Notes: a model not told the origin generated them from the letters alone. Shown: positions 8,649-18,569, numbered from the stretch's first letter. The stretch: DNA of 42,835 nt from Caldifarciminota bacterium (GCA_015490555.1 WFXO01000001.1:1-42835); one strand, 5' to 3'. Made by a program: numbers and translations.

Positions 8649-8667
8649 GGTTAACGGATGGTTAACG
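8649..8667. promoter_or_regulatory. Direct repeat GGTTAACG-gat-GGTTAACG (11-bp start-to-start), candidate SARP-type operator
   Basis: GGTTAACG at 8649-8656 and 8660-8667, in the divergent intergenic region next to a BTAD/SARP-like regulator. Confidence 0.45.
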
Positions 8668-8685
8668 CCGTAAAATTTCACCCAG

Positions 8686-10887
8686 ATGGGCCAGGAACAG
8701 GAGATGGAAGCGCTCATCGAACGGGTCAAAGCCCTGTTTAACCGAGGGGCCTTTGCCGAGGGCGTCCGGCTCCTGGAAGGGCTCCCGAAGGAGACGGTCG
8801 AAGCCCATGAGATGGCTTCCCTTCTGTTGGCGATGGGCCGCCAGATGTTGGGGCGTCTGGCAGAAGCCGAAATCGCCTTCCGCAAACTCCAAAAATCCAG
8901 GGACCCGAAAATCGCAGCCTTTGCCACCTGGGGCCTCGGGAACCTCTTCGTCCAGCGGGGCTGCTTCCGAGACGGGCTGGCACTCCTGGAGAGTGTCCGG
9001 GATGTGATCCGTACCACGGGACAGTACCCCGCATATTTGAATACCCTGGCCCGTGTATACTTTGCCTTGGGAAAATTTGACCAGGCGGAAGCGGCCCTCC
9101 GGGAGGGGATCGAAGCAGCCAAAGAACGGGGTGACCTCCACCTCCTGGCCGCCCTGACCGGGAACTTGGCAGTTGCCGTGGACGAACTGGGACGTCCCCC
9201 AGAGGCCGCATTACTTTACCAAGACGCCCTGAATCTCACCCGCAGATTGGAGATGCACTCGACCTGGTGCTTGCACCTCCACAATCTCGCGGAACTGTAC
9301 GCAGAGATCGACAGTGGGGAAGAGGCCCTCCGATTCCTCAAAATGGGAGAAGAGAAAGGCTGTACCACTTTCCCGGAGGTCGGCCTATCCATCCGCCTGG
9401 CTCGAGCCCACGTGTATCTTCTGTTAGGCCGACTCCAGGAAGCCGAGAGGGAACTCCAGGAGGCACAAGACCAACTCCCCGACGCCGGAGAAATGGACCG
9501 GCTCCTGACCCATGCCCTTTTGACGGGCGTCCTCTCCCTTAAGGCAGGAAAGCCAGCGACGGCCCTGGAGACGGTATCTCGGACCCTGGCTGCCCTTCCA
9601 ACCTTAGAGTCTGAAAAGCGACGCGCCCTCGAAGTCCTCCATCACTACCTCCGCTACCGACTGGGGAGGGATCCGGGCCCTGTGACGTTCTCCCTGGATC
9701 ATCCCTGCTCCTCTGAGGCCCTAATTTTCCCTCTCTATCTCCGGCTCCTTGAGGCACAGGGAGAACGGCAACGTGTAAAAGACGCGCTTCAGAATTTAAC
9801 GGCTTGTGTACAAAAGGGGACGGTCCGATGGGGGTCCCTGAGCGTCTTCTGGGATGAATTGTGGACGGTCTGGAAGGCTTTGGGCTTCCAGGGATTAGAT
9901 CTGGAGATTGGCGTTACGCTGGCCCTCCGGTCGGAAAATCGACGAATCCTTCGGGACCTGGTACACACGTACCCCGTTCAGCGCCTGGTCCCATTGCTCC
10001 GGCGCCGACCTCATTTCCCTCCGGACCTCTTCCTGTTGCTCAAAAAACGCGCAAGAACTTCCACGGATCGGAAACTCCTGCAGGCCCTGCATGAGGACTA
10101 TGTTCAGGAGAATCCTCTGAAAATTCACACTCTCGGCCGATTTGAAGTGTGGTTCGGCCGTTTCCCGGTTCCCAATCCCTTATGGCGCCGTCCCTTTACC
10201 CAAGAGGTCTTGAAGTTCTTTCTGGTCCATCGAAACCGCTGGCTGGAGCGGGATTTGGTGCTGGAAGCGCTGTGGCCAGGGGTATCCCCTGAAAAAAGCG
10301 CAAACCGCTTGAAGGTCTACCTATCGTATCTCAGGGAAGTCCTGGAACCGGGGCTGGTAGAAGCCCCGCCGCAGCGGCTGATCCATCAGGAGGGCCGGTA
10401 CCGGTTAAACCTGGGGCCGGAAGAACTGGATGTGGAAGCCTTTGAGCATGCCGCCAGAGAAGGCCAACGGTTTCTGGAGAATGCACCCGATCGGGCCCTC
10501 GTCTCCCTCGAACGGGCCTTTTCCCTGTACCGAGGAGACTTTCTCCCCGAGGATCTCTATCGGGACGATGTGGTACTCGAGCGGGAACGCCTGAAAGAAC
10601 GGTATGTCCAGGTCGCCACGGCTTTAGCGGATCTTTACACCCAGAAGGGAGAACGAGGACGAGCCCGATTTGTGCTACACACCGCCTTCTTTTCGGATCC
10701 GACCCGAGAGGACGTGGTTCGCCGGTATCTGACCCTTCTTTTAGAGCAAGGGGACCGGGCCGAGGCCCACCGGATCTTTGAACTCCACCGTACGGCCCTC
10801 CGATCACGCTATGACCTCTCACCTAACCCCCAATTGGAACGGTTACTCAAAGAAAACGTCAGCAGGAAGGACCGGAATGCCCCGTAG
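8686..10887 (+). CDS. TPR protein with C-terminal winged-helix/BTAD (SARP/AfsR-like) transcriptional activator
   Basis: N-terminal TPR-like helices; C-terminal LKIHTLGRFEVWFGRFPVPNPLWRRPFTQEVLKFFLVHRNRWLERDLVLEALWPGVSPEKSANRLKVYLSYLREVLEP...YRLNLGPEELDVEAFEHAAREGQ...YRGDFLPEDLYRDDVVLERERLKERYV. Confidence 0.88.
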   Translation: MGQEQEMEALIERVKALFNRGAFAEGVRLLEGLPKETVEAHEMASLLLAMGRQMLGRLAEAEIAFRKLQKSRDPKIAAFATWGLGNLFVQRGCFRDGLALLESVRDVIRTTGQYPAYLNTLARVYFALGKFDQAEAALREGIEAAKERGDLHLLAALTGNLAVAVDELGRPPEAALLYQDALNLTRRLEMHSTWCLHLHNLAELYAEIDSGEEALRFLKMGEEKGCTTFPEVGLSIRLARAHVYLLLGRLQEAERELQEAQDQLPDAGEMDRLLTHALLTGVLSLKAGKPATALETVSRTLAALPTLESEKRRALEVLHHYLRYRLGRDPGPVTFSLDHPCSSEALIFPLYLRLLEAQGERQRVKDALQNLTACVQKGTVRWGSLSVFWDELWTVWKALGFQGLDLEIGVTLALRSENRRILRDLVHTYPVQRLVPLLRRRPHFPPDLFLLLKKRARTSTDRKLLQALHEDYVQENPLKIHTLGRFEVWFGRFPVPNPLWRRPFTQEVLKFFLVHRNRWLERDLVLEALWPGVSPEKSANRLKVYLSYLREVLEPGLVEAPPQRLIHQEGRYRLNLGPEELDVEAFEHAAREGQRFLENAPDRALVSLERAFSLYRGDFLPEDLYRDDVVLERERLKERYVQVATALADLYTQKGERGRARFVLHTAFFSDPTREDVVRRYLTLLLEQGDRAEAHRIFELHRTALRSRYDLSPNPQLERLLKENVSRKDRNAP

Positions 10888-11118
10888 GGACACCCACACA
10901 AGTCCTGTTACCGCATAAAATCTACCGTGACATCCTTGAGAATCTATATCGGGCGTGGTGTCAGGTGTCCATTCGGCTGTTTACCTGAATACCCGGGAAG
11001 CGAACGGAAAGGATCCCCTTCTCCAAGGCTTGATCCATTCTTGGCATGCCTTTAAGTTAGGTAATTGGAGGAATGAAATGATGTTGGGCATGAGGGGTAT
11101 TGTCATAAAAACGCGCAT

Positions 11119-12355
11119 GTTGAAAGGGGGAGACCCTTCTTTCTCGAAATCTGCAGGACAGACCTCGAAAACGACCCATTTTTCCATCCTGACCTCCGTG
11201 CTCCTTCTGTTCCTGTTGGCATGTAAAAATGTGGGTCCGGAAGAGTTCGTATTCATCCGGGTGGTCACTCCGGCGGGAGACCCGGTCGTTGGCGCGGTGA
11301 TCGAAGGGGGGCTGGACTGGGACTACTTTTCCGTACGAACCAACACAGAGGGCTGGGCCCGACTCCACGCACGGGCCCTGAATTACGGAGCCGTCATTTT
11401 CAAAAACAATTTCTTCCCACGCATGGTTCCGAAACTTCAAGAAACCACCTACGTCCTGGAACCTACGCCCGATTCGTTGGTGCCAATCGGAAGGGTTTCG
11501 GGATCCCTGGTTCGCTTCGATGAATCTACTTTAACCACCATCACTTATGGAGGAAGTTATCTCGTGTACACCTATTCCGAGTCCTCGATCCACAAGGTTT
11601 TTTCCCAGTCTCTTCCAGCCGTTGCCATCAAACACTTTACCCTCAAGGGAGACACCCTATGGCTTGCGACCCACGATGACGGGATCTATGTGTTTTCCCT
11701 TTATCAACCTTTTGCACCCAGATTGTTGTTCCATCTGGAGATCTCCGGATACTTGAGACACTTTGAGGTCATGGATTCCCTTCTGATTCTCTCCTTTCTC
11801 GAGGGACCGACCCGGATCTACGGATACCATCCCGATGGGACCTGGCAAGAAATCGCAACGCTTTCAGAACAGGCCTTCGCGGCCCTACGGGTTCTCCAAC
11901 CCTGGTATGTGGCCGGGATCGCCGGTGGGACGGCCGTGGTCTATGATCTGCGTGACCCCCACACACCCCACATAGTCTGGATGGAAACAGATCCTTCCCT
12001 TTACAGCGGCCTCTTTGACGGCGACACTCTCCTCCTGTTGATGGCCAATCCATGGAGATCCTCCCCGCCGTATCCGTACAGGGCCATCGATCTTTCAAAC
12101 CCGGAGGCACCGGTGGAGGTTGCCACCTTTACAGCACCGAAAGAGATCATGGCCGTTTTTTCAGACACCCTCGCCGTTGCCAGTTCTCATGAGATCCTCT
12201 CGGTGGCCCTCTTACGGGGCTCCCTCAATTCAGAGTTTGAAACGACAGGGGTCATTTCGGAAGTAGGAGTCGCAGCGTTCCAGGGCGCGTTCCCCCCATT
12301 TTTCCTGATCAACGGCATCTTCTGGAAACTCAGAATTCCACGAGTCCATCCGTGA
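11119..12355 (+). CDS. Lipoprotein with carboxypeptidase-regulatory-like and LVIVD-like propeller region
   Basis: LTSVLLLFLLACKN lipobox, VRVVTPAGDPVVGAVIEGG domain, then propeller repeats (VVYDLRDPHTPHIV, YRAIDLSNPEAPVEVATF). The ORF track opens at 10955; the exact start is uncertain (MLKGGDPSF.. at 11119 suggested). Confidence 0.65.
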
Positions 12356-12379
12356 AGGTCTGGGGACGCTTATTGACCC

Positions 12380-12560
12380 GTTTGGATTTCCGTTTGAATT
12401 GGCAAAACGTTCGGGAGTTCCCTACCCGACGGTTCTCACAGCGTTGATGCGGAATCCGTTGCAGGTCTTGATCCCCTGTCATCGTCTGGTAACTCGTAAA
12501 GGGACCTTGATGGGGTTCTATCCCCGTGGGCCGAACGGTGGGCCCTGCCCGTCCAAACCC
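12380..12560 (+). pseudogene. C-terminal fragment of O6-alkylguanine-DNA alkyltransferase (Ogt/AGT) family
   Basis: FELAKRSGVPYPTVLTALMRNPLQVLIPCHRLVTRKGTLMGFYPRG contains the AGT active-site motif (NPLxxxIPCHRxV...GxLxGF). No N-terminal domain is present. Confidence 0.65.
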
Positions 12561-12928
12561 TGGTCAGCCCTGGAGAATTTTTGTCCCAGGCCATCCCGCC
12601 GGGTGCAATCGACTGCGTGATTTGTCGGTCTGTGCTCGACCACATGCCTCTTGTTCATGCACGCCAAGTCATCCAGGAAATTTACAAAGTACTCCGCCCA
12701 AAAGGAATTGCCTGGCTCACCTTCGACGGGAACGAACCGGAGGATCCCCAGAACTTTGTCCGTCTCGAGGATGGGACTCGGTTTTACCAAAAAGGACCGC
12801 GGAAAGGGATGTTGTGGCGTTATTTCACCGATGAAGAGATCCTGAAACTCGTCCGAGACTTCACCGTTCTGAAATTTGAAATCCGTAAGGACGGCCAGCG
12901 GTCTTTATGGCTTCGCAAGGATTCTTGA
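12556..12928 (+). pseudogene. C-terminal fragment of a class I SAM-dependent methyltransferase
   Basis: LPVQTLVSPGEFLSQAIPPGAIDCVICRSVLDHMPLVHARQVIQEIYKVLRPKGIAWLTFDGNEP... resembles the second half of a Rossmann methyltransferase. The SAM-binding N-terminal half is missing. Confidence 0.6.
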
Positions 12929-12947
12929 GAACCACGCCAGCCATTAT

Positions 12948-15900
12948 TTAAAACACGACTATCCTTCCCTTTTTCAGGATATTGAGGCTTTCCAAATGGT
13001 AAAAATAAACCCCACGTGCCGGCGGGGACCACTCCACCCTTTGATGCTGTGTTTTCTCTCCAGTAAGGAGTGTGCCGACACAACGCCCCAGAACGTCATA
13101 GACCTTCAGAGAGACGGGCGCGGGTCTTGCGAGGCGGACCTCAAAGGTTATGATCCGACGCGCAAGGGTAGAGACCTTCAAAAGCAAGGGTGGATGCCTC
13201 ATGGGCTCCCTCTCTTGCACCCCCACAATCCCGGCTACAAACATGTAGTATTGTTCGGGTGCACCCGGAGGAGCGGACGAAACATGGGGCGGAATGGCAG
13301 CATCCCAACTTCTTACATAATACCGCACGGTATCGGGCTCGATGGTTGTCTCCGGGATCAAGCCGGTGTACCAACCTGAGAACGAGCGTAAGAACGGGGA
13401 TGACAGCACCCGAAATACCTTCGAATCCTTGAATTCCTTCTCCTCTCTCGTTTTCTTCCCTTTGGAATGTGTGTGCTCCCGGAGGGGGGCCATTGGTACC
13501 GAGACCCAACTCATATCCTCGTCCCTCCGATAATACAACAGGACAGAGTCAGGAGGAACAAGCGATTCCCACACCCATACCTGAATCTCAAACGGTCCGG
13601 TCCCAGTAGTGTCTGGCCAGAGGGTTACGGAGTCGAGAAGGGGCGGGGTGGTGTCAAGGCCAAAGACTTCTGGATCTGAAATGGCCTGATACCCCATGCT
13701 GTCGTACGCAACCACTTGCCAAATGTGCCATCCCTCTTCGAGATCCATTACGACGGTAAACGTATCCGGCACCTCACCATAGAGTTCACCATCCAGATAC
13801 ACCCGATACCCTTCAACGCCGAAAAACCCGTCGGAATGTTGCCACTCCAACCCGACGTCGGAAGTGCCCACTACCACGGAGTCCACGGGCCAGAGAAGCA
13901 TGACCGGTTGCATCACGGTGTCCACTGTAAATCCGTGGAAACTGAGATATCCACCGTCCGGTGGGTATGTCGTTTCGTTGTGGGGCTCTGCTTGATCGAA
14001 TCCCACCACAAAGTATCGAATCTCTTCCCAAGGATGGCTGATTGCAGGGATTTCGCCAGTATACCAACCATCTCTACCTCCCGAAGGAGTCATTTCTACG
14101 ACATACCATTCACCTGTGCTTTCGAGCCAGTAATGTAACTCGACCGCCTCAACGCCCGACAGTTCATCCGATACCCTGGCGTCCACGTCATAAGGTCCAC
14201 TCCATACCGTATCTCCCAAGAAGGTTACGGAATCGATCCATGGGCCGGATGTGTCCAGCCCGAAGAAGCCTTGATTTTCAGAAACTGTTTGAACCCCCAA
14301 GACTTCTTCCTCGGCCTCAACCCACCAGATATGCCAACCTTCTGAGAAGTTATCCGTTGGTAACACAATGCTGGTATCGTTGTACTCCACGGTAACCAAT
14401 TGGCTATCTACGAAGACCCAAAATAACACCGTCCCCGCGTAACCAGGTGTGTGAGGATACTCCCATAGGAGTGACAGGGTTGGGGGCCCCAAAAAGGTGG
14501 AATCCAATGGGGAGAGAAGCGAAAAGGAATCAAGACCGACAAGGGCAAGGAACAGATACGATTCGGAAGGTGCCCCTTGCGGATCAACGCTGCTGTTGGG
14601 CGGCCATGATTGATCTGACGCCTGAACATAATACCGCACCGAGTCGTAATTCAGGGAAACCTCTGGGATTTCTCCGACAAATCCACCGATCCTAATGCTG
14701 GACGGTTCCAGCATTTTTACGGACTCCTCAGAATTCCAAGGAGATGGGAGGCTTCTGTAGACTGTTTCCTTTGCAAGAGTTTCTTTTCGAACCCCTGCCC
14801 GGGTCCCAAGGGGCATCATGGGAACCGAATTCCAAGTACTGTCCTCCAGTCGGCGATAAAACAATGTCATTTGCCCCATCCCTGAGAAGGCGTCCGTTGC
14901 AAAACTAAGAACCTGGAAGGGACCTTGCTCTGTAGTGGAATTCCACGTCTGGGTCCACAAGATTTGGGGGGCCGTAGTGTCCACTCCAAAAATTCCCGAT
15001 TGTTCCGAGAGCCTCCAATATCCCATCGTGTCCTGCGCAAGGACATACCACGTATGCCAACCGTCGGAGAGATCTGTAAGAGTCCACACCGTATCCGTGG
15101 TCTGACCGACCATGATACTGTCCAAATAAACCTCGTATTGACTTACACCGAAATAGCCGCCTGAGGCTTCCCAGATCAGTTGGATCTGGGAAGCAGAAAG
15201 AATCACGGAATCGGTGGGAGCAAGCAGAGAAAACGCATCCATGGTCGTATCAACGGCAAAGCCATAAAAATGATAGAAGGAATCTGGAGCGTTAAGGGGA
15301 TCAACGGATTCGTTGGAAGGAATGGCTCCATCGGATATCCAGAGGTAATAACGGACCTCTTCCCAGGGCTCTTGGACTGCGGGGATGGTTCCCGCATACC
15401 AGGCGGTATCGGCAAGAACCGAGACTTGTGACATGGGGACTGCATTCCAGTTTCCCTGGCTCTCGAGCCAGTAATAAAGGAGGACACTGTCCACAGGAGT
15501 ATATTGATCCCAGATTTTGGTCTGTATCACGAAAGGTCCTGTGAAGGAAGTGTCTGGGAGTATGGATACGGTCTCGACGACGGGGGGACTCAGATCCACA
15601 AAGAAATATCCCCACGTATTGGAAGGCGTAAAAAAGGGCCACCCGCCGGGCGTTACAGTGCATCCGTCCCAGGCCCGAACATACCACCAGTGGAATCCCT
15701 CTGAAAGAGAGTCCCCTAACGCGTAGGTATAAGTAGTTTCTTGACTTACGGAAATCAAGTCACCGTCCAATATCAATCGATAAGATATAATTCCATTGAA
15801 GTGAGGGGTCTCAGGAACGTGCCACGTAAAGGTCGGGACCGATGTGCCCAGTGCCACGGAATCCACAGGCGACAACAGGTCAAAGCCATTCAGAACCGCG

Positions 15901-17762
15901 TTCCCAACAAAGAAACTTTCTCCTTCCGCAGGAAATCGTCCCCAATTGGGTGGATGTGAGCGGTCTTGATAAGTGATGTAATACCAAACCGTGTCATACC
16001 TGAGAGGAATCTCCGGGATCAAACCCTGTAAGAGTCTGTACTCATATTGGGAAGGCTGTTCGTCCCCGGAGGGAGGGATAGGGGACCGTTGGGCAATGCC
16101 CCAAGCGATGAGAGGAATAGAATCCCACGCCGTATCGCCCGTCATTTTAAAAAAGAACCATCCTGAATCCGCAACTCCAGAAAAAGGATCCTGGAGCGTT
16201 ACGTCGATGGTTATATTCGAAGAACCCGGAATACATGGTTGTTGCCATAGGGAATATTCTCCCCACACCGCCCCGCTGACCCACTCCGGCGGTGAAAAGT
16301 CCACTCCGAGCATGTGGGAGACCAAACGGCTGTGTCCCAAGGTATCCATCGCTCGAATGGTCAGGGTGTGGGAACCCTCCGGAGGAAGCCATGAGAGTTG
16401 AAGGGTATAAAACGTGTCTGAAATTGTCGCTAAAAGGGTGGAATCAAAGAAAACCTGGTAGAAAAGGGGGCCCCAGAGTGCCTCACTCCTATGCCATTGG
16501 ATCGGGATCGTTTGCCCCTCCTCGAATTGATACCAAGAACTATCCGGAGGAACCACAAGGTCAAACGAATCCAGGGGAAACTTGAACACCACTAAGGAAA
16601 AGAATTGTCCATTGAGTGTGGAAGAAAAAGCAATGTCTCCATTGGGAAGAACCACAAGATCGGAAACTACATCGTCATAATAATTATAATCAAACATCGA
16701 TGCCTGAGTATCAACAAACATCCACTGGAAAGTCCCACCGTCATCCAAAAGGGCGATAAGTGGGTCTTCATTCCATCCATATATTTCTCCGTGGTAGAGT
16801 CGTGTGTAGCCACCGGCGATGAGGAGGCCGTTCCATAGACGCTGAACTCCAACACCATGGGTTGGATGTCCATAGTACTGGGTGGTTCGCCACCAGAGCG
16901 TATCTCCCATGGAATCTGTCCGAAACAGGAGAAAGGCGTAATTTCCGTCTCCGTTCCAAGTGCCTGCGAAAATTCCTCCTCCATCGGGCATCAACAGACC
17001 ATTTTCCACCCATCCCCCAGGATACGTTCGTTTCCATAAAGGGTTCCCCAGTGAATCCGTTTTTAGGAGGAAAGCCAAACTTTCAGAAGTGGTTGGATCT
17101 ATTGCAAGGCCGGTCAAAAGATATCCGCCATTGGAGAAGCGATCCACATCTTTCACATACAAATTCAATGACGAATCTGGGATGAGATGGATCCAAGCGG
17201 TGTCCCCGGTTGCGGTGAGTTTGGCAAGAAAAACCCCTGAAGATATGCCATCGAAATCTCCCGCAACGACCGTTCCACCATTGGGAAGAGGGATGATCGA
17301 TCGCCCATAGGACGCGACGCCATATCCGAAATCGTAGGTACGTTCAAACAGAAACCCTCCCGTTGAAGTTAGCGCGTACACAAGCAGATTCAAGCCATTA
17401 TTAGTGTGGTGGACGCCCGTCGCAACCAAGTCACCATTGACGGTAATGCATCCATCGTAGAGTGCATACAGCAGTCCCTGCAGGTCGTTCGAGTGAAACA
17501 TCTGAAGGATGTCTCCAGAGGGTGTTACGCGGACCCATGCGGGTCCACGTTCAGGGAGGCGACCTGGGTCGTCGAATTCGAAAAGAATGGTTCCAAATAG
17601 CACGAGGTTTCCGTCTGGAGTCACGGCGATGGCAGCGACGGTGTCGAATTCTACTGCATCTGATGACGGATACATTGGGTAATATGCATACACAGACAAC
17701 TCGGGAGGTGAATCCAGGGGATACCCCAATAGCATTGGGATCAGCACACTCCATATAGCCAT
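12948..17762 (-). CDS. Giant secreted protein: N-terminal propeller-like domain, tandem Ig/FN3-like repeats, T9SS type A sorting domain
   Basis: Repeated blocks such as WxVxAxDxxGxQxxSxxxxFGLDTTxPxxxSVTxxxDT...GPFxVxxxVxDxxSxVxxVxLxYRxxxxxxWxSVPM; C-terminus VSLKVYDVLGRCVGTLLTGEK...RGVYFYHLESLNILKKGRIVVF. AGGAGG RBS supports the start at 17762. Confidence 0.85.
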   Translation of the reverse strand: MAIWSVLIPMLLGYPLDSPPELSVYAYYPMYPSSDAVEFDTVAAIAVTPDGNLVLFGTILFEFDDPGRLPERGPAWVRVTPSGDILQMFHSNDLQGLLYALYDGCITVNGDLVATGVHHTNNGLNLLVYALTSTGGFLFERTYDFGYGVASYGRSIIPLPNGGTVVAGDFDGISSGVFLAKLTATGDTAWIHLIPDSSLNLYVKDVDRFSNGGYLLTGLAIDPTTSESLAFLLKTDSLGNPLWKRTYPGGWVENGLLMPDGGGIFAGTWNGDGNYAFLLFRTDSMGDTLWWRTTQYYGHPTHGVGVQRLWNGLLIAGGYTRLYHGEIYGWNEDPLIALLDDGGTFQWMFVDTQASMFDYNYYDDVVSDLVVLPNGDIAFSSTLNGQFFSLVVFKFPLDSFDLVVPPDSSWYQFEEGQTIPIQWHRSEALWGPLFYQVFFDSTLLATISDTFYTLQLSWLPPEGSHTLTIRAMDTLGHSRLVSHMLGVDFSPPEWVSGAVWGEYSLWQQPCIPGSSNITIDVTLQDPFSGVADSGWFFFKMTGDTAWDSIPLIAWGIAQRSPIPPSGDEQPSQYEYRLLQGLIPEIPLRYDTVWYYITYQDRSHPPNWGRFPAEGESFFVGNAVLNGFDLLSPVDSVALGTSVPTFTWHVPETPHFNGIISYRLILDGDLISVSQETTYTYALGDSLSEGFHWWYVRAWDGCTVTPGGWPFFTPSNTWGYFFVDLSPPVVETVSILPDTSFTGPFVIQTKIWDQYTPVDSVLLYYWLESQGNWNAVPMSQVSVLADTAWYAGTIPAVQEPWEEVRYYLWISDGAIPSNESVDPLNAPDSFYHFYGFAVDTTMDAFSLLAPTDSVILSASQIQLIWEASGGYFGVSQYEVYLDSIMVGQTTDTVWTLTDLSDGWHTWYVLAQDTMGYWRLSEQSGIFGVDTTAPQILWTQTWNSTTEQGPFQVLSFATDAFSGMGQMTLFYRRLEDSTWNSVPMMPLGTRAGVRKETLAKETVYRSLPSPWNSEESVKMLEPSSIRIGGFVGEIPEVSLNYDSVRYYVQASDQSWPPNSSVDPQGAPSESYLFLALVGLDSFSLLSPLDSTFLGPPTLSLLWEYPHTPGYAGTVLFWVFVDSQLVTVEYNDTSIVLPTDNFSEGWHIWWVEAEEEVLGVQTVSENQGFFGLDTSGPWIDSVTFLGDTVWSGPYDVDARVSDELSGVEAVELHYWLESTGEWYVVEMTPSGGRDGWYTGEIPAISHPWEEIRYFVVGFDQAEPHNETTYPPDGGYLSFHGFTVDTVMQPVMLLWPVDSVVVGTSDVGLEWQHSDGFFGVEGYRVYLDGELYGEVPDTFTVVMDLEEGWHIWQVVAYDSMGYQAISDPEVFGLDTTPPLLDSVTLWPDTTGTGPFEIQVWVWESLVPPDSVLLYYRRDEDMSWVSVPMAPLREHTHSKGKKTREEKEFKDSKVFRVLSSPFLRSFSGWYTGLIPETTIEPDTVRYYVRSWDAAIPPHVSSAPPGAPEQYYMFVAGIVGVQEREPMRHPPLLLKVSTLARRIITFEVRLARPAPVSLKVYDVLGRCVGTLLTGEKTQHQRVEWSPPARGVYFYHLESLNILKKGRIVVF

Positions 17763-17813
17763 GACAAACCTCCTCTGGGCTTGCCCATGCCCACGCTTCA
17801 AACAATCTCCATT

Positions 17814-17944
17814 ACATCACAGAGAACATCACATAAGGGGCAAAAGGAGGGTCTTCAGAGATCGAAAGGTCTGGTCATGGGAGAGGCGCTGGGAGTTTTA
17901 TTGTCGATATCGAAGCCCGACATGATGCGATTCCTCTGTGATGT
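17814..17944. repeat. Inverted repeat ACATCACAGAG (17814-17824) / CTCTGTGATGT (17934-17944) plus partial direct copy at 17826
   Basis: Exact 11-nt inverted arms; adjacent direct copies ACATCACAGAGA|ACATCACATAAG. Confidence 0.6.
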
Positions 17945-18064
17945 TAATGAACATTTTTTTAGATGTGGAAAATTTAGAGGATCAAATTGATCGTGTCAAG
18001 GAACCTTATGAAATTGAGGAAAACCCTCGTGTTCGGTTGTTTCCTATGATACTAACCCTTCTCC

Positions 18065-18547
18065 TTAAGAAATGAATGCCTTCAAAGTTTGGAGAACTTG
18101 CTCTGCGTGCCCCTGGGCCTTGACGTTGAACCAAATTTGGGCGATCCGGCCCTCGGGATCAATGAGATAGGTAGACCGGACGGTCCCGAAATACTCTCGT
18201 CCCCCTCGCTTTTTGAGTTGCCACACCCCATACGTCTCGAGGACCTTGTGCTCTGGATCGCTGAGCAGGGTGATTTGGAGCCCATGCTTCTCACAAAACT
18301 TCTTGTGACTGGAAACGGAATCTGCACTGACGCCAAACACCACTGCCCCGTTTTTCTCAAATTCCGCTTTCAGGGCTGTAAACTCGATGGCCTCTAACGT
18401 GCATCCCGGGGTGTTGTCTTTGGGGTAGAAATAGAGAACCACCCACTTCCCCCGGTAATCCTTCAAGCAGTGAACTTGTTCTTCTTGATCTGGCAAACAG
18501 AAATCCGGCGCAGGATCACCGATCTTGAGATGTGTAGAACTGTTCAT
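18065..18547 (-). CDS. bcp: Thioredoxin-dependent thiol peroxidase (Bcp/PrxQ)
   Basis: PDFCLPDQEEQVHCLKDYRGKWVVLYFYPKDNTPGCTLEAIEF...STYLIDPEGRIAQIW. Confidence 0.92.
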   Translation of the reverse strand: MNSSTHLKIGDPAPDFCLPDQEEQVHCLKDYRGKWVVLYFYPKDNTPGCTLEAIEFTALKAEFEKNGAVVFGVSADSVSSHKKFCEKHGLQITLLSDPEHKVLETYGVWQLKKRGGREYFGTVRSTYLIDPEGRIAQIWFNVKAQGHAEQVLQTLKAFIS

Positions 18548-18569
18548 TTTGAACCTCCTTAAAAAGAAA

